From Zeugodacus cucurbitae (taxonomy: Eukaryota > Arthropoda > Insecta > Diptera > Tephritidae): a stretch of 64,000 nucleotides of DNA. Of this stretch, positions 48,459 to 60,246 are shown in pieces. Made by a program: the position numbers and the translations under genes. Each line of letters begins with the position of its first letter. Within the stretch, counting starts at the first letter, position 1. The notes below the pieces were generated by a model. That model was not told the origin of the DNA. It saw nothing but the letters and a program-made list of their open reading frames with translations, and searched no databases. The stretch covers positions 32,632,944 through 32,696,943 of the forward strand of contig NC_071672.1 in the NCBI RefSeq assembly GCF_028554725.1. Direction: 5' to 3'.

Positions 48459-49790
48459 AAAGCCGAAGAATTTTTCGATTATTTAGCCAAAATATTCTCC
48501 CATAAGAAACAAATGTAGATTATCCTACTGTTTCCAGTCAATAAAACGAGGAAACCTCAAGTTGCACAAGCAGTGGCTAAATTGAGGAAATAAAAACCTG
48601 AAAAACAAAAAATCCCCCGGTTAAGACCTGATTACTGCCGAGGTTCTAAAACAGCTTCCTCCCATAAGTATAGTAAAAATTACCAACATTGTTAATGTGT
48701 GTTTTGATATTAAAAACGTGCCAACTTGAATTAAAATTGCTGAAGCTATCATGATTCAAAAGCCATGAATATAATTTACCTTCTTACAGGCCCATATCAC
48801 TTCTACCGACAATATCGAAACTTTTTGAGCAACTTCTGATAAAACGTCTCAATAAAATCATAGAACGAAAAGCCATAATTCCAGCGCGTCAGTTTGATCC
48901 TACGAATAATCAAATCCATAGAATTACTCATATTATAGAAAACTTTTATCAGGAAAAGAAAAAATCCTGTTCTACCGTGTTTTTTGAACTACCAAAAGCG
49001 TTCGATAAAGTTTGCCACAAAGGATTTCTTTCAAAAATGGAACTGATTTTACCGAAACAGCATTTTGATATCATAAAATCATATTTATCAGACGCTACTC
49101 CCGTGTTAAAGTAGGAGACTAGTATTCTAGGCTTAAGGAAATATAAGCACGAGTTCCACAAGATAGTGTGTTGGGCTCTCTTCTTTATATTTTATTCACG
49201 CAAGACCTGCCAGTAGACTGCAATTTCACAATAGCCACATTTGCAGATGATACCGCGTTGCTTGCTGTTGGTAGCAGTGAACACGAGTCAATTACTAATC
49301 TCCAAGAAGCTGTAAATAAAGACCGACATTGGGAAAATATATGACAGATAAAACTCAATGAAGCTAAATCTGTACATATTGTTTTACACGTTCAAAAAAA
49401 TAGAGTACTTACCAATTTTCATAGACGATGTAAAAATACCATACTTCAACTCCGCTAAATACTTGGAGTGTTATCCATTGAAAAAAGTTATTATAAACAA
49501 GTACTATATTGAGCTATGGTGCTGAGGATCTACAACCGCAAACAATAAGAAAGACATCAAACGATTCCAAAACAAAATACTAAGGCTAATTGTCAAAGTA
49601 CCTCGGTATTGTAGATGTGCTGATATAGAGCAGAAATATTAAAACTTGCAGCAGCTCATAAAGGAAGGTTGCACAGCATTGTAAAGAAGAAGTTGCCATG
49701 TTAACTTGTAGAGATGGACCACCAAGACAACTCAAACAAAACCCAGCGATCTTTCAAATTAGCAAATACTCTCAAAGTAGTTTTTTTAAT
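48459..49790 (+). pseudogene. Jockey-clade non-LTR reverse transcriptase remnant
   Basis: Pieces in order: NKKSPGLDLITAEVLKQLPP-like text near 48600, PISLLPTISKLFEQLLIKRL (48790), RITHIIENFYQEKKK, FELPKAFDKVCHKG, SDATPVLK, then VPQDSVLGSLLYILF, IATFADDTALLAVGSS (FADD box kept), and INLNEAKSVH-like text. Many frameshifts. Confidence 0.72.
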
Positions 49791-49849
49791 TTGTAATAAC
49801 TATACATGTATATCATACTCAAGTTGCTTGTTGGTCTTTCTTTTGTAAA

Positions 49850-50217
49850 TATTTTTGACACTCTTATAGAAAATTGTACCTTCTCTATTTAGCTCTGCAG
49901 CAGGAATTACTTTCTCCAGCATCAGGTTGAAGAAGTCACACGATAGTGAGTCACCTTGTCTGAAACCTCTTTTGGTATCGAGCGGCTCGGAGAGGTCCTT
50001 CACGATCCTGACGGAGCTTTCGGTGTTGCTCAAGTTCATCTTACACAGCCGTATTAATTTCGCAGGATACCAAATTCAAACATAGCGGCATAGAGACAAC
50101 TCTTTTTCGTGCTATCGAAGGCAGCTTTAAAATCGACAAAGATATAGTGTGTGTTACTCCTAATTTAACGGGTTTTTTCCAAAATTTGGCGCATGGTGAA
50201 TATCTGGTCAGATGTAG
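49850..50217 (-). pseudogene. RTE-clade fragment, minus strand, head-to-head with the next copy
   Basis: Minus strand: MNLSNTESSVRIVKDLSEPL, GFRQGDSLSCDFFNLMLEK, AAELNREGTIFYKSV. Upstream toward 50217 it reads the inverse of the QIFTMRQILEK block. It meets a plus-strand copy at 50217-50225. Confidence 0.75.
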
Positions 50218-52316
50218 ATTTTCCAGGTCAGCCTCGGATAAGGAACACCAATTTTGATGACGACCACAGCAAACGTATTAAGGACTATGATTTAATGGCC
50301 TGCACCTGGAATGTCCGGACCATTAATTGGGAAAGTGCCTCTGCCCTGCTGGTTGATGTCCTCGTAAGAGTAAAGACTGACATCACCGCCATCCAAGAAA
50401 CGCGATTGACTCCCGTCCACGGAAGAAGGTGGGTCCTTGTGACATCTACTACAGCGGCCATATAAAAGAGCGCAAATTTGGTGTGGGATTCGTGGTGGGA
50501 GAGAGACTCCGTCGTCGAGTCCTGACATTCGCTCCGGTGGATGAACGTCTAGTCACAATCCGCATCAACATATTGCTTATTTGCGCCCACGCCCCGACGG
50601 AAGAGAAGGATGAAGTGATCAAAGATACCTTCTATGAGGGCCTAGAACATACCTATGAGCGCTGCCCCGCCACGATGTCTAAATCGTGCTTGGCGATTTC
50701 AACGCTAGGGTGGGTAAAGAAGGTGTCTTTGGCACAACAGTCGGAAAATTCAGCCTCCATGACGAAACATCGAAATATGGTCGTCTGTAGTACCAGCATT
50801 CCAGCATAAGAAAATCCATCAAGCTATTTGGCAGTCCCCCGATCGAATCACTCGCAACCAGATCGATCATGTTGGGATAGATGGACGAAATGTCTACAGT
50901 GTTTTTGATGTGCGTATGCTTCGTGGTCCCAACATCAACTTGGACCACTATCTTGTAGCAGCTAGGAAGAAAGCATGCCCGACGATTGGAATCTCAGTGT
51001 ACTCTGCCCAATGCACAGAAAGGGAGACCCCACAATCTGCGATAATTACCGTGGGATAAGCCTCCTTAACATCACTTATAAGGTTCTCTCGAGCGTATTT
51101 TGTGCAGAGCTAAAGCCCACCGTTAACAAACTGATTGGAGCTTATCAGTGTGGCTTTAGACCTGGAAAATCAAGAACTGACCAGATAATCACCATGTGCC
51201 AAATCCTGGAAAAGACCCGTGAAAATAGGATCGACAGTCACCATATCTTTGACGATTTTAAAGCTGCCTTCGATAGCACGAAAAGGAGTTGTCCCTATGT
51301 CGAATTTGGTATCCCTGCGAAATTAATACGGCTGTGTAAGTTGAAGTTGAGCAACACCAAAAGCTCCGTCAGGATCGGGAAGGACTTCTCCGAGCCGTTC
51401 GATACCAAACGAGGTTTCAGACAAGGTGACTCACTATCGTGTGAATTCTTTACCCTGATGCTAGAGAAAATAATACGATCTGCAGAGGTAAATAGAGATG
51501 ATATCAATATCATTGGAAACAACACCCGCGCCGTTAGTTCTGCTTTTTCCAGACTGGATAAGGAAGCGAAGCGTATGGGTCTGGTAGTGAACGAAGACAA
51601 GACGAATTATCTCCCGTGATCAAACAAACAGGCAACGCATTCTCGTCTTGGCTCCGATGTCCCTGTTGACAGTCATAACTATGAAGTTATAGATAATTTC
51701 ATATACCTAGGCACCAGCATCAACACCGATAATAATGTCAGCCTTGAAATACATCGCAGAATCACTCTTGCCAACAGGTGCTACTTTGGACTGAGTAGGC
51801 AATTGAACAGTAACGTCCTCTCTCGACAAACCAAAATCAAACTCTACAAGTCGCTTATCATTCCCGTCCTGCTTTATGGTGCAGAAGCTTGGACGATGTC
51901 AACATCAGATGAGACGACACTAGGAGTTTTCGAGAGGAAAATTTTGCGCAAGATTTATGGTCCTCAGAACATTGGCAACGGCAAATACCGCAGACGATGG
52001 AACGATGAGCTGTACGAGTTATAGGACGACATTGACATAGTTCAGCGAATAAAACTACGGCGGCTACGCTGGATAGGTCATGTTGTCCGAATGGACGAAA
52101 ACACTCCAGCCCAGAAAGTGTTCGATGCAGTATCCGCCGGAGGGAGCCGAGGAAGGGGAAGGCCTCCACTCCGTTGGAGGGACCAGGTGGAGAGCGACCT
52201 GGTTACACTTGGGATCTCCAACTGGCGCCGAACTGCGAAGGTGAGAGAGAAGTGGCGCACTATCGTCGATTCGGCTATAACCGGCTAAACGGTTGCAACG
52301 CCAATCACATACATAC
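50218..52316 (+). pseudogene. RTE-clade non-LTR copy: endonuclease plus reverse transcriptase with deleted catalytic box
   Basis: Endonuclease: ACTWNVRTINWESAS, AIQETR, LICAHAPTEE, then RITRNQIDHVGIDGRNVYS and LRGPNINLDHYLVAARKK (50850-50960). RT: PDDWNLSVLCPMHRKGDPTI, NYRGISLLNI, CGFRPGKSRTDQI, DFKAAFDST, GFRQGDSLSCEFF, then a 45-base gap removes the start of YADD and leaves only VNRDDINIIG. C-terminus VFERKILRKIYGPQNI to AITG. The tail CATACATACG is at 52310. Forms the left edge of the distal duplication copy. Confidence 0.82.
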
Positions 52317-52781
52317 GATAGGTTGAGTGCACGCGCAATTTCGATACTGATTACTTAAACTATACGGTTCATGTCAAATTCCGGGAGATTTGTGTTGAAA
52401 ATGAAGACAAAGCCGTGAATTATCCAGTTGAATTTCTAAATTCTTTGGATTTGCCTGGCATGCCGTCGCATCATTTGCGTCTCAAAATTGGATCTGTCAT
52501 TACTATGTTTCGCAATCTTCATGCGCCGAAACTGTGTAATTGAACCAGACTGATTGTGACGCAGCCATCGAATAATATAATATGTGAGTTAGAAAACCGT
52601 CATCTCTGTACATTTACGCATCGGAACAGAAAACAAAAATTGTTGTATATCAAGCTGCGTTACATTGAAAAAAAATTTAAAAAAATCGCAAATAAATATT
52701 TTCATCACAATATAATTTCCACTTTGTTTTCTTTTCAAAACAAATAATTTCGCCCAGGGCAACATCTGCGTGGTCAGCTAG
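52317..52781 (+). mobile_element. Helitron 3' part: helicase C-terminus and terminus
   Basis: Reads FREICVENEDKAVNYPVEF then NSLDLPGMPSHHLRLKIGSV and FRNLHAPKLCN, the last conserved block of Helitron Pif1-like helicases. Ends with GGGCAACATCTGCGTGG then TCAGCTAG at 52781, followed by T. The 5' end is missing. Confidence 0.8.
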
Positions 52782-52849
52782 TACTATATAGTATATGTGT
52801 GCTGGTGTAATTCCTGGACCGATTTCAGTATTTTCGCCACCAAGCTAAA

Positions 52850-53527
52850 GGGTGATCCAAGTAAACGTACTTTATTCAATAGCCTTTTTTCAACAGATCT
52901 CGCGTGAGTCGTGTCAAGCTGTTATGTTATTTTGTTCGGCACTTCATAATGGAATGACTTACGTCTGAACAACCTTTAAAAATTGTTTTATTACGAAAAT
53001 TCAGATTCTGTAAAGAATGTGTTTCGCGAAGACTGTGGAGAGTCGATTCGGCGCCGTACGTAACAACTCGGACTGACGTATGGAACGACTGGCGCACTTT
53101 ACTTCGAGATGTGAAATTCAAGGCGATCAAAATACAATTCATGCAAGAATGGTTATGTAAACAAAATTACCACATTTGGGACGAAGAGCATTTCATACAG
53201 AAAAAACAACGGTTTGATGTGTTTTGTAGGCCGGTGGAATCATGGGTACCGTTAACGCGACACATTTCGGCAACATTTGGTTTCAAAAAGATGATGCCAT
53301 TTCCCACACATCACAATCAATGGATTTATTGAGGGAACACTTCGGTGAGCAGATAATTGCACATTTTGAGCCGGCAGATTGGCCACCGAGATTGTGCGAC
53401 AACACACCGTTAAATTTTTTCCTGTGAAAATTGGACTCGACGGATGTACCATCTGAGACGTAGCCGCGGGTAACATTTAAAAAGATTGTCTTTAAATAAT
53501 AATTTTTTTTTTCTTTAAAAAATTAGG
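52850..53527 (+). pseudogene. IS630/mariner-like transposon remnant (distal copy)
   Basis: Two blocks: WLCKQNYHIWDEEHFIQ (53145) and, in another frame, WFQKDDAISHTSQSMDLLRE and WPPRLCDNTPLNFF (53280-53427). Between them most of the catalytic domain is absent. Ends near TTAGGGAACCTC. Confidence 0.72.
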
Positions 53528-54085
53528 GAACCTCAAAATTACGGCCATATATGAAGTATTTTTGTCCTGTAAAAATTGTGTTTTTTGCCTGGAATTCGGC
53601 ATCCATTATTAGACGAAATCGTGCGTTGGTTACATGTTGTGGTTGTATGAAACCACAGTACATCCAAACTAATATGTTTCCTTAATGAGAAAATATAATC
53701 GAATATCAAAAATAAAACAAAAATTAATATATTTTGTCTATGGGCGCTAAGGACACATACATATTTATCAAACAGGAATTTCATGTAAATCTCCAGTAAA
53801 ATATATTTGTGGTTGAGTTTAAGCAATAGCAACAACTTTAGTACAAAGGCAGGCATGCTGGAATAAATATTATACACTCTCAAGGCATAAACAGATCTAA
53901 GTTTCCTTATACAAACAAATACAATACATACATTGGAAACATATACACATTAAGACCACTCTTCGATGTTGAATGTCGCGACTCAAATTGAAACAACCCA
54001 AAGTGAATTGTTAAAAATTGAGTTGAAAATCATTTAATCATCAAATATAGGTTGCCGCATTCCTCAATCAGTTAAAAATATTAAA

Positions 54086-55262
54086 TAACAAGTAAGGAAG
54101 GGCTGAGTTCGGTTGTGACCGAACATTTTATACTCTCGCCATTTGTTTATTTAATTTTATTAATATTATATAATACACAATTTGACCCACATATTCGTCA
54201 TATATATGGTATAAAGTCCACCCAGAAAGTTAAAACCCTAATATTAGGTTAGAAGCACCGAGGTCCTCATGAACGATATATAGGGGCCTTGAAAACCTAT
54301 GGTCCGATTTCGGCGATTTTTAGAAAGGGGCTGCTACACTATAAATGCAGTATTTATGCAAAGTTCTGTTCCAATATCTTCACTAGTGCTTACTTTACAT
54401 ATTGTAATTCAGGTCGACTTCAAAGTTCTGGTATATTGGAAGTGGGCGTGGTTGTGAACCGATTTGGCCTATTTTCACAACATATCATTGGGATGCAAGG
54501 ATACTATTGTAAACCAAGTTTCACTGATATTGGTCGATTAGTTTCGGAGAAATGGTTTTTGATCCATAAGTAGGCGGAGCCACACCCACTTAAAATTTTG
54601 TATACCAATTTGGGTGGAACCCTTCTGTACCTTCTTTACAATGAAATTAAAGGTTTCTGGTGTTTTCCCTTACTGAATTAAAGCATTTTTAGTAGTTTTC
54701 AACATAACCTTTGTATGGAAGGTGGGCGTGGTTATAGCTCGATTTCCTCCATTTTTGGACTGCGTAAGGTAGTACCTAAACGAAAAGTTGGTTCATATAG
54801 CATAAGTAGTTTACGAGATATGTAAAAAAACTTAGTAGGGGGCGGGGCCACGCCCACTTCCCCAAAAAAATTACACCCGAATATGCCCCTTAATAGTGCG
54901 ATCCTTAGTTCCAAGTAATTTTTTTAATAACTTTATTTATGGCTTAGTTATGGTACTTTATGTGTTTACGGTTATTGCCATTTTGTGGGCGTGGCAGTGT
55001 TCCATCTTCGAACTTAACCTTTTTATGGTGCCGAGGAATACGTCTACCAAGTTTCATCAAGATATCTCAATTTTTACTCAAGTTACAGCTTGCACGGACG
55101 GACGGACTGACAGACATCCATATTTGAACTTTAATCGTCACACTGATCATTTTGATATACTATATATAACCCTACTCGTTTAGTTTCAGGTCTTACAACC
55201 AACCGTTATGTGAACAAAACTATAATACTCTCTTAGCAACTTTGTTGCGAGTGTATAAAAAT
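54086..55262 (+). repeat. DINE-1-like repeat, full-length (distal copy)
   Basis: Head AACAAGTAAGGAAGGGCTGA, hairpin around GTTCGGTTGTGACCGAAC, TATACTCTCGCCA, tail TTGTTGCGAGTGTATAAAAA. Best complete example with 14369-15559. Confidence 0.85.
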
Positions 55263-55484
55263 AAGTATATTTAAATATAAACCAAAAGTAAAACTTTATT
55301 AATCCATTTAAAAATATAAGAAATACTAAAAATTCAATCAAAAATTAAAAATAGATAAAAAAGAAAATAAATTATAAAAATATAATGCGTAGACAAGCTT
55401 GCTTTTTTACAGAAAATGTGTTCAAAGTTTGTTGAACAGATTATCCTTTTATGTGGTAGTAAAGTTTCTAAGTAACAACTGCAC

Positions 55485-55860
55485 CTTCAGTTCTGTTTTC
55501 CCAGACTAGATACGGAAGTGAAGCGAATAAGTCTGGTGGTGATTGAGGACAAGACGAAATATCTCCAGTCATCAAACAAACAGTCAGCACACTCGCGTCT
55601 TGGCTCACTGTTGACAGTCAAGTCTTTGAAGTTGTAGATACTTTCTTCTAGCAACACCAATAACGTCGGCCAACAGGTGCTACTTTCTACTGAGCAGGCA
55701 ATTGAATAGTAAAGTCCTCACTCGACGAACCAAGACGAAACCCTACAAGTCGCTCATCATTCCCGTCCTGTACCAGTCCAGTATCCGCCGGAGGAAACAT
55801 AGGAAGAGGTAGACCGCCACTCCGTTGGAAAAATGAGGTGGAGAGCCACCTGGTTTCGCT
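55485..55860 (+). pseudogene. RTE-clade fragment (distal copy)
   Basis: Same patchwork of RT C-terminal pieces as 23815-24190. Confidence 0.7.
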
Positions 55861-56063
55861 TGGTATTTGCAATTAATTTTTGGCTATGAGAAGCTAGCAA
55901 TTAATTTACGTCAACTTCATCCAACCGAAATCTAAACAAAATTCATATCTAAAAAACTGGAAATTATCTTATAGAAAATGTAAAAATGATGATTTGAATA
56001 TTAAAAAAACAACATAAGACTTAGTTCAGTAACGACGAGAAAAAACGGTGAGTGTAACTACGT

Positions 56064-56083
56064 AAGCTCAAAAATTTGCGATC
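56064..56083 (-). pseudogene. Shal exon 4 remnant (about 20 bases) with its acceptor and branch site
   Basis: The distal copy keeps only the first bases of exon 4 (minus strand GATCGCAAATTTTTGAGCTT), the AAAG acceptor and the TACTAAC branch motif. The rest of the exon and the donor are deleted. Shows that the copied segment came from inside the Shal gene. Confidence 0.8.
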
Positions 56084-56927
56084 CTTTATTATTGTTAAAT
56101 ATTTATTATGTTAGTACACACATATACGCATAGAGTATTCAGACATTAGCCCACGCACAGCAATAAGTATGCAGCAGAATTAGAGGGAAAAAAAGAAGAA
56201 AACATTTACATATATAATATGCTTAGGGTAATATATGTACATATATGGAAGTTATTTTACAGATACATACTATAAAAGCATATACGTATATTGAAAAAAA
56301 GGACATTTTATGTCAGTTAAAAACTGTTCAATACAAGTAGAAGTTGGTATGCTCATATAGCCCTTACGCACAGCCAAATTAATTTAATAGATTAAGATTA
56401 TAATTGAGAAACCAGTTTTGCCCTTCGCACCGCCGTCAACTCGATTAACGATCATTATACATTTTTGTTTTTGCTTTTCATAAAAAGTTGGTAAGTTTCA
56501 GTAGCAGTTTGGATAACAACCCGCAGCGCTGCATTCCAGTTTCAACTCGATTCGTTTAAAAATTAATGTAGAAAAATTAAATTTTTCTTTTGCATGGCGC
56601 CTGTGCGAAAAGGCTATTACAATCTTTAAAATCAATAAAGTTATTTTCAAGATAACGATATTTTTCGTATGTTTCAGCAGCTAAACAACTGAAAACTATT
56701 TAACATTTTTATTAACGATTATTCATTGGTTTTGTATTCTAATATCTAAATATAAGTTTTTATTTAATAAATGTTTAATTGTTTGTTCGTCCCTATGTGA
56801 TCCCATTAAAATTTGTCAACTAATTTGTTACACTTTGTAGTACATAGTATAAACATATGTGCATATGTACCAATAATTGTCGTCATAGTTAATAATTAAG
56901 AATTAACAATAGTTATACAGAGGTAGT

Positions 56928-57617
56928 CAAAATTATTTACACATCGAACGTTTTTTTGCAAGTTTCACAGAAAAAGCTTTTGATTGTTGTTGTTGTTGTC
57001 GCAGGGTAACATGCTATGTGGTTGTAAATTTTCATCTATTCCCGAGCGAATGAAGTCGGTTTGGCAAGAATAGCTAGAAATATGGCGGAGATATAAACAA
57101 ATGAACTGAAGACTCGCAGTAGTCAAAAGTATTTACACACAACATGAACTCTATTATCCTGTTCTTATTTAATGATAACTATAAAATTTTAATGTTCAGT
57201 ATAAGTTCCTATTCTAAGGCGATAAATTCATAATTGGTTACATCACATTTGGCATCAATAACAGCCTGCTTTATGGTCCGAATTGATTCAACACAATTAT
57301 GCGCTAAGTTAACAGCTAATTTTGACCAAATGTCGATATTTTCTTCGTTTTCGGTTGTTATATCAATTGTCCTCTGATATTTAATGAAAGACCAAACATT
57401 TTCACTAAAGTTTTGGTTAAGCCTGTGCGGAGGTCAACTTGATTTGCTTCATTTAAAACTTTTGTAAAACTTTTGGTAAAGATCCTTTATGAAATGGAGC
57501 ATTGTCCTGTTGTGAAGGATAGTCAATAGTTGGAAAAGGCCGACGGACCACTACAATGGCATGGTCTTGTGAATTCTGATATATCCGGATGATTTAGGGT
57601 CTCTAACTTAGTACCAA
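56928..57617 (-). mobile_element. Tc1-like element, left part only (distal copy)
   Basis: Starts CAGAGGTAGTCAAAATTATT after TA, has the same long inverted-repeat arm and minus-strand transposase C-terminus as 25436-26124, with a short local duplication near 57468 (AAAACTTTTG). Cut at 57617. Confidence 0.8.
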
Positions 57618-58345
57618 ATCAGGCCGTTTGGCGATGTTTCGTCATGGAGGCTGACTTTTCCGACTGTTGTGCCAAAGACAACTTCTTTACCCACCCTAGC
57701 ATTGAAATCTCAAAGCACGATTTTGACATCGTGGCGGGGCAGCGCGTTCTAGGCGCTCATAGAAGGAATCTTTGATCACCTTGTCCTTCTCTTCCGTTGG
57801 AGCGTCGGCGCAAATAAGCGATATGTTGAAGAACCTCGCTTTGATGCGGATTGTGACTAAACGTTCATCCACCGGAGTGAATGTCAGGACTCGACGACGG
57901 AGTCTCTCTCCCACCACGAATCCCACACCATTTTTTGCGCTCCTTTATATGGCCGCTGTAGTAGATGTCTCAAGGACCCACCTTCTCCCAATTAAGGGTC
58001 CGGACAGTCCAGGTGCAGGCCCTTAATTCGTAGTCCTTTAAACGTTTGCAGTGGTCGTCATTAAAGACGAGGTTCCGTATCCGAGACTGTTTCTTTCTGT
58101 TCATTGGTTATTCGTTTTTATATGGTGAGTCTCAAACCCTTCGCACAGCCGCATAAGCGAGATTCGCCTTCTCAATTTAGCTCGCCTTCAATCGGATGTT
58201 CTGTTGGCTACCCAGAGGATACTTGGTCTAAGGAAGTCGTGAGCTGCTTGAGCCAAATGCAAAATAATCGTTCCTGGTCATTCCCAAGTGAATGAGAGTC
58301 AGAAACTTTCCTCATTTACGTGAACTGCAACATATGACTCCATCC
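57618..58345 (-). pseudogene. RTE-clade copy, minus strand: 5' leader and endonuclease
   Basis: Minus strand: leader 58345-58100 matching 37900-38106, then RNLVFNDDHCKRLKDYELRA-like start, PTEEKDKVIKDSFYERLERA, and VVGERLRRRVLTFTPVDERL with LICADAPTEE. A deletion after NWE removes part of the N-terminus. Ends at the KFSLHDETSPNG-like position where the duplicated Tc1 sequence starts. Confidence 0.8.
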
Positions 58346-58904
58346 TCCTGTCTATATTACATTTTGCATTTTTTCAATAATTTAAGATCTTCAGTACAGC
58401 GAACATATTTGGCTGTCGACATTTTAAAAATTAACAATCAAATGCCCACATAAAATGTCTGCTATCGGCCATAGCAATCGATTTGGCTGCTAGAAATATT
58501 TGCCTGTCGAAATGTTGTCTAAGTTTTCCAGGAAAAATACGCTAATAGCATAAGTTGCTGGTTGAATAAAACCCGTCTTATATGTATCTAGGCTTCATTA
58601 AAATTAACTCTACAGATCCCTGTGGGATATTACGGAGAAAAACACAACGTGTAGTGATCTGCGCTTAGCAAATCGTTGAAGAGAATACAAACGAACACAT
58701 CATTCAGATGTTGAAACAAACAGACAGCACTTGTAGTGGTAAAATCTTCTCTTAAGCTTGCGCAATAATGTTACACCATTCTTTGGGGGAGAAATAATTC
58801 AATCGGCGCATTAAATTTTTTAATACTGAGTTTCGAGTTGCGTCCATACTCTACCTTCTCTTTAATAAATTAAAATGCTTGTCAAGTTAAAGTAGGAAAG
58901 CCTA

Positions 58905-59796
58905 AAGCTCCAGTTACCGATGCTTGACTTGACCTAGAGAGACTTGAGAACTGTCACATAAAATATCCGTTTAATGGGCCTTGCATGTATTTGATTACCG
59001 AACGCATGACTTGACTTGAAAGTCTGTTGAATTTAGAACTCTAAGCTACGTTGACATTTGAACTGCTCTCCCTCTCTCACTGTTTCCATTTTCATTCTCA
59101 TTATGACGCTATTCCAGTGTTGCCTGAATATTTTCGGTTAAAATTAAATATGTTAAAATTCTAATCTTTAATATTTATAAATCTTCAAATAAAGAAAAAA
59201 TAAGATAATTCAGAGGAAAATACCTTTTTCACAACAATTATTTTTTAATGTGTTTAATAAAAAAATCTTTTTTTTTTATTTATAACGCAAATACTTTAAG
59301 TGCAATAAACAAATCAAATCAAATAGGTACGATATGAGGGTAAATTTTGCAACAGAAACATAACTATTCCGAATCTCTGCATGAATTTGTGGTGATCTGC
59401 TCAGAAAAAAAATATTTTGCGAATTTATGTAATGAAAAATTGATTGTAAATGTTCAAAAACAATTTGAATAAATTATTTTTTCACCTATCATTTATACGC
59501 TTGGCTGGCTCCAATTTATTACATCTTCTAACAATTCTAAATATCGAAAAACTGAGCTTCACAGATTTCCTAATAGTGAAGATCTTTTTGTATACTAGTT
59601 TTGAAATCTTCAATCTTGGTGATATTTTAATTTAAAAAACTTAATTTTAAAGCTAAATCTGCACATCTGGCAACTCTACCCAGAAACTATAATAATAACA
59701 GCTGAAGTTGAAGTTGTGTGAAGTATAACTGCATCTAAGTTTCCCAAGCGAAATTTTTCGAAGCTGAGTCAAGTCAAGCATCGGTAACTGGAGCTT
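58905..59796. repeat. 892-base unit bounded by a perfect 29-base inverted repeat
   Basis: 58905-58933 and 59768-59796 are exact inverse copies (starting AAGCTCCAGTTACCGATGCT). The interior is AT-rich without coding potential. Possibly a non-autonomous TIR element, but no target duplication was identified. Confidence 0.7.
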
Positions 59797-59834
59797 AAGT
59801 TCTTCCATCCGTTCCAAGTTAATAGGATTTGACA

Positions 59835-60246
59835 TCCTGAAAGTATTATTTTCCGAATTTCATTGAAATCCAGTAGTTTTCCTTTTCGACCCATTCGTGG
59901 ATGACGACAAACCCATTTTCCATTTTATTTTTGTTTTTATAGTTTTATTTATACCTTAGTTATGATACTTTATAGTTTTTTGGTTTTAGACATTTTGTGG
60001 ACATGGCAAGGCTCCGATTTCGCCTATTTTCAATACCAACCTCCTCACGGTCCAAGGAACATGTGTACCAAGTTTCGTCAAGATATCTAAATTTTTACTC
60101 AAGTTATCCGTTGCATGGACAGACGGACGGACGGACGTACATCCGGATTTGTCTCTATGTCTAACTCGTTTAGTTTTAGGACTTATAACCGTTATGTGAA
60201 CAAAACCATAATACTCTCTTAGAAACTTTTGTTTGCGACAGTATAA
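59835..60246 (+). repeat. DINE-1-like repeat, tail part
   Basis: Body with TTCATTGAAATCCAGTAGTT, the GACAGACGGACGGACGGACG run, and tail GTTATGTGAACAAAACCATA to GTATAAATA. Head missing. Confidence 0.7.

Larger units (their letters stand above)
52317..57617 (+). repeat. Segmental duplication, distal copy
   Basis: Direct copy of 21226-26124. It keeps the longer Helitron, the longer IS630 remnant and the complete DINE head. It lacks about 55 bases at 53427, about 60 at 53503 and about 165 bases covering nearly all of Shal exon 4 (junction near 56063). The right end at 57617 passes directly into RTE endonuclease sequence. Confidence 0.9.
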
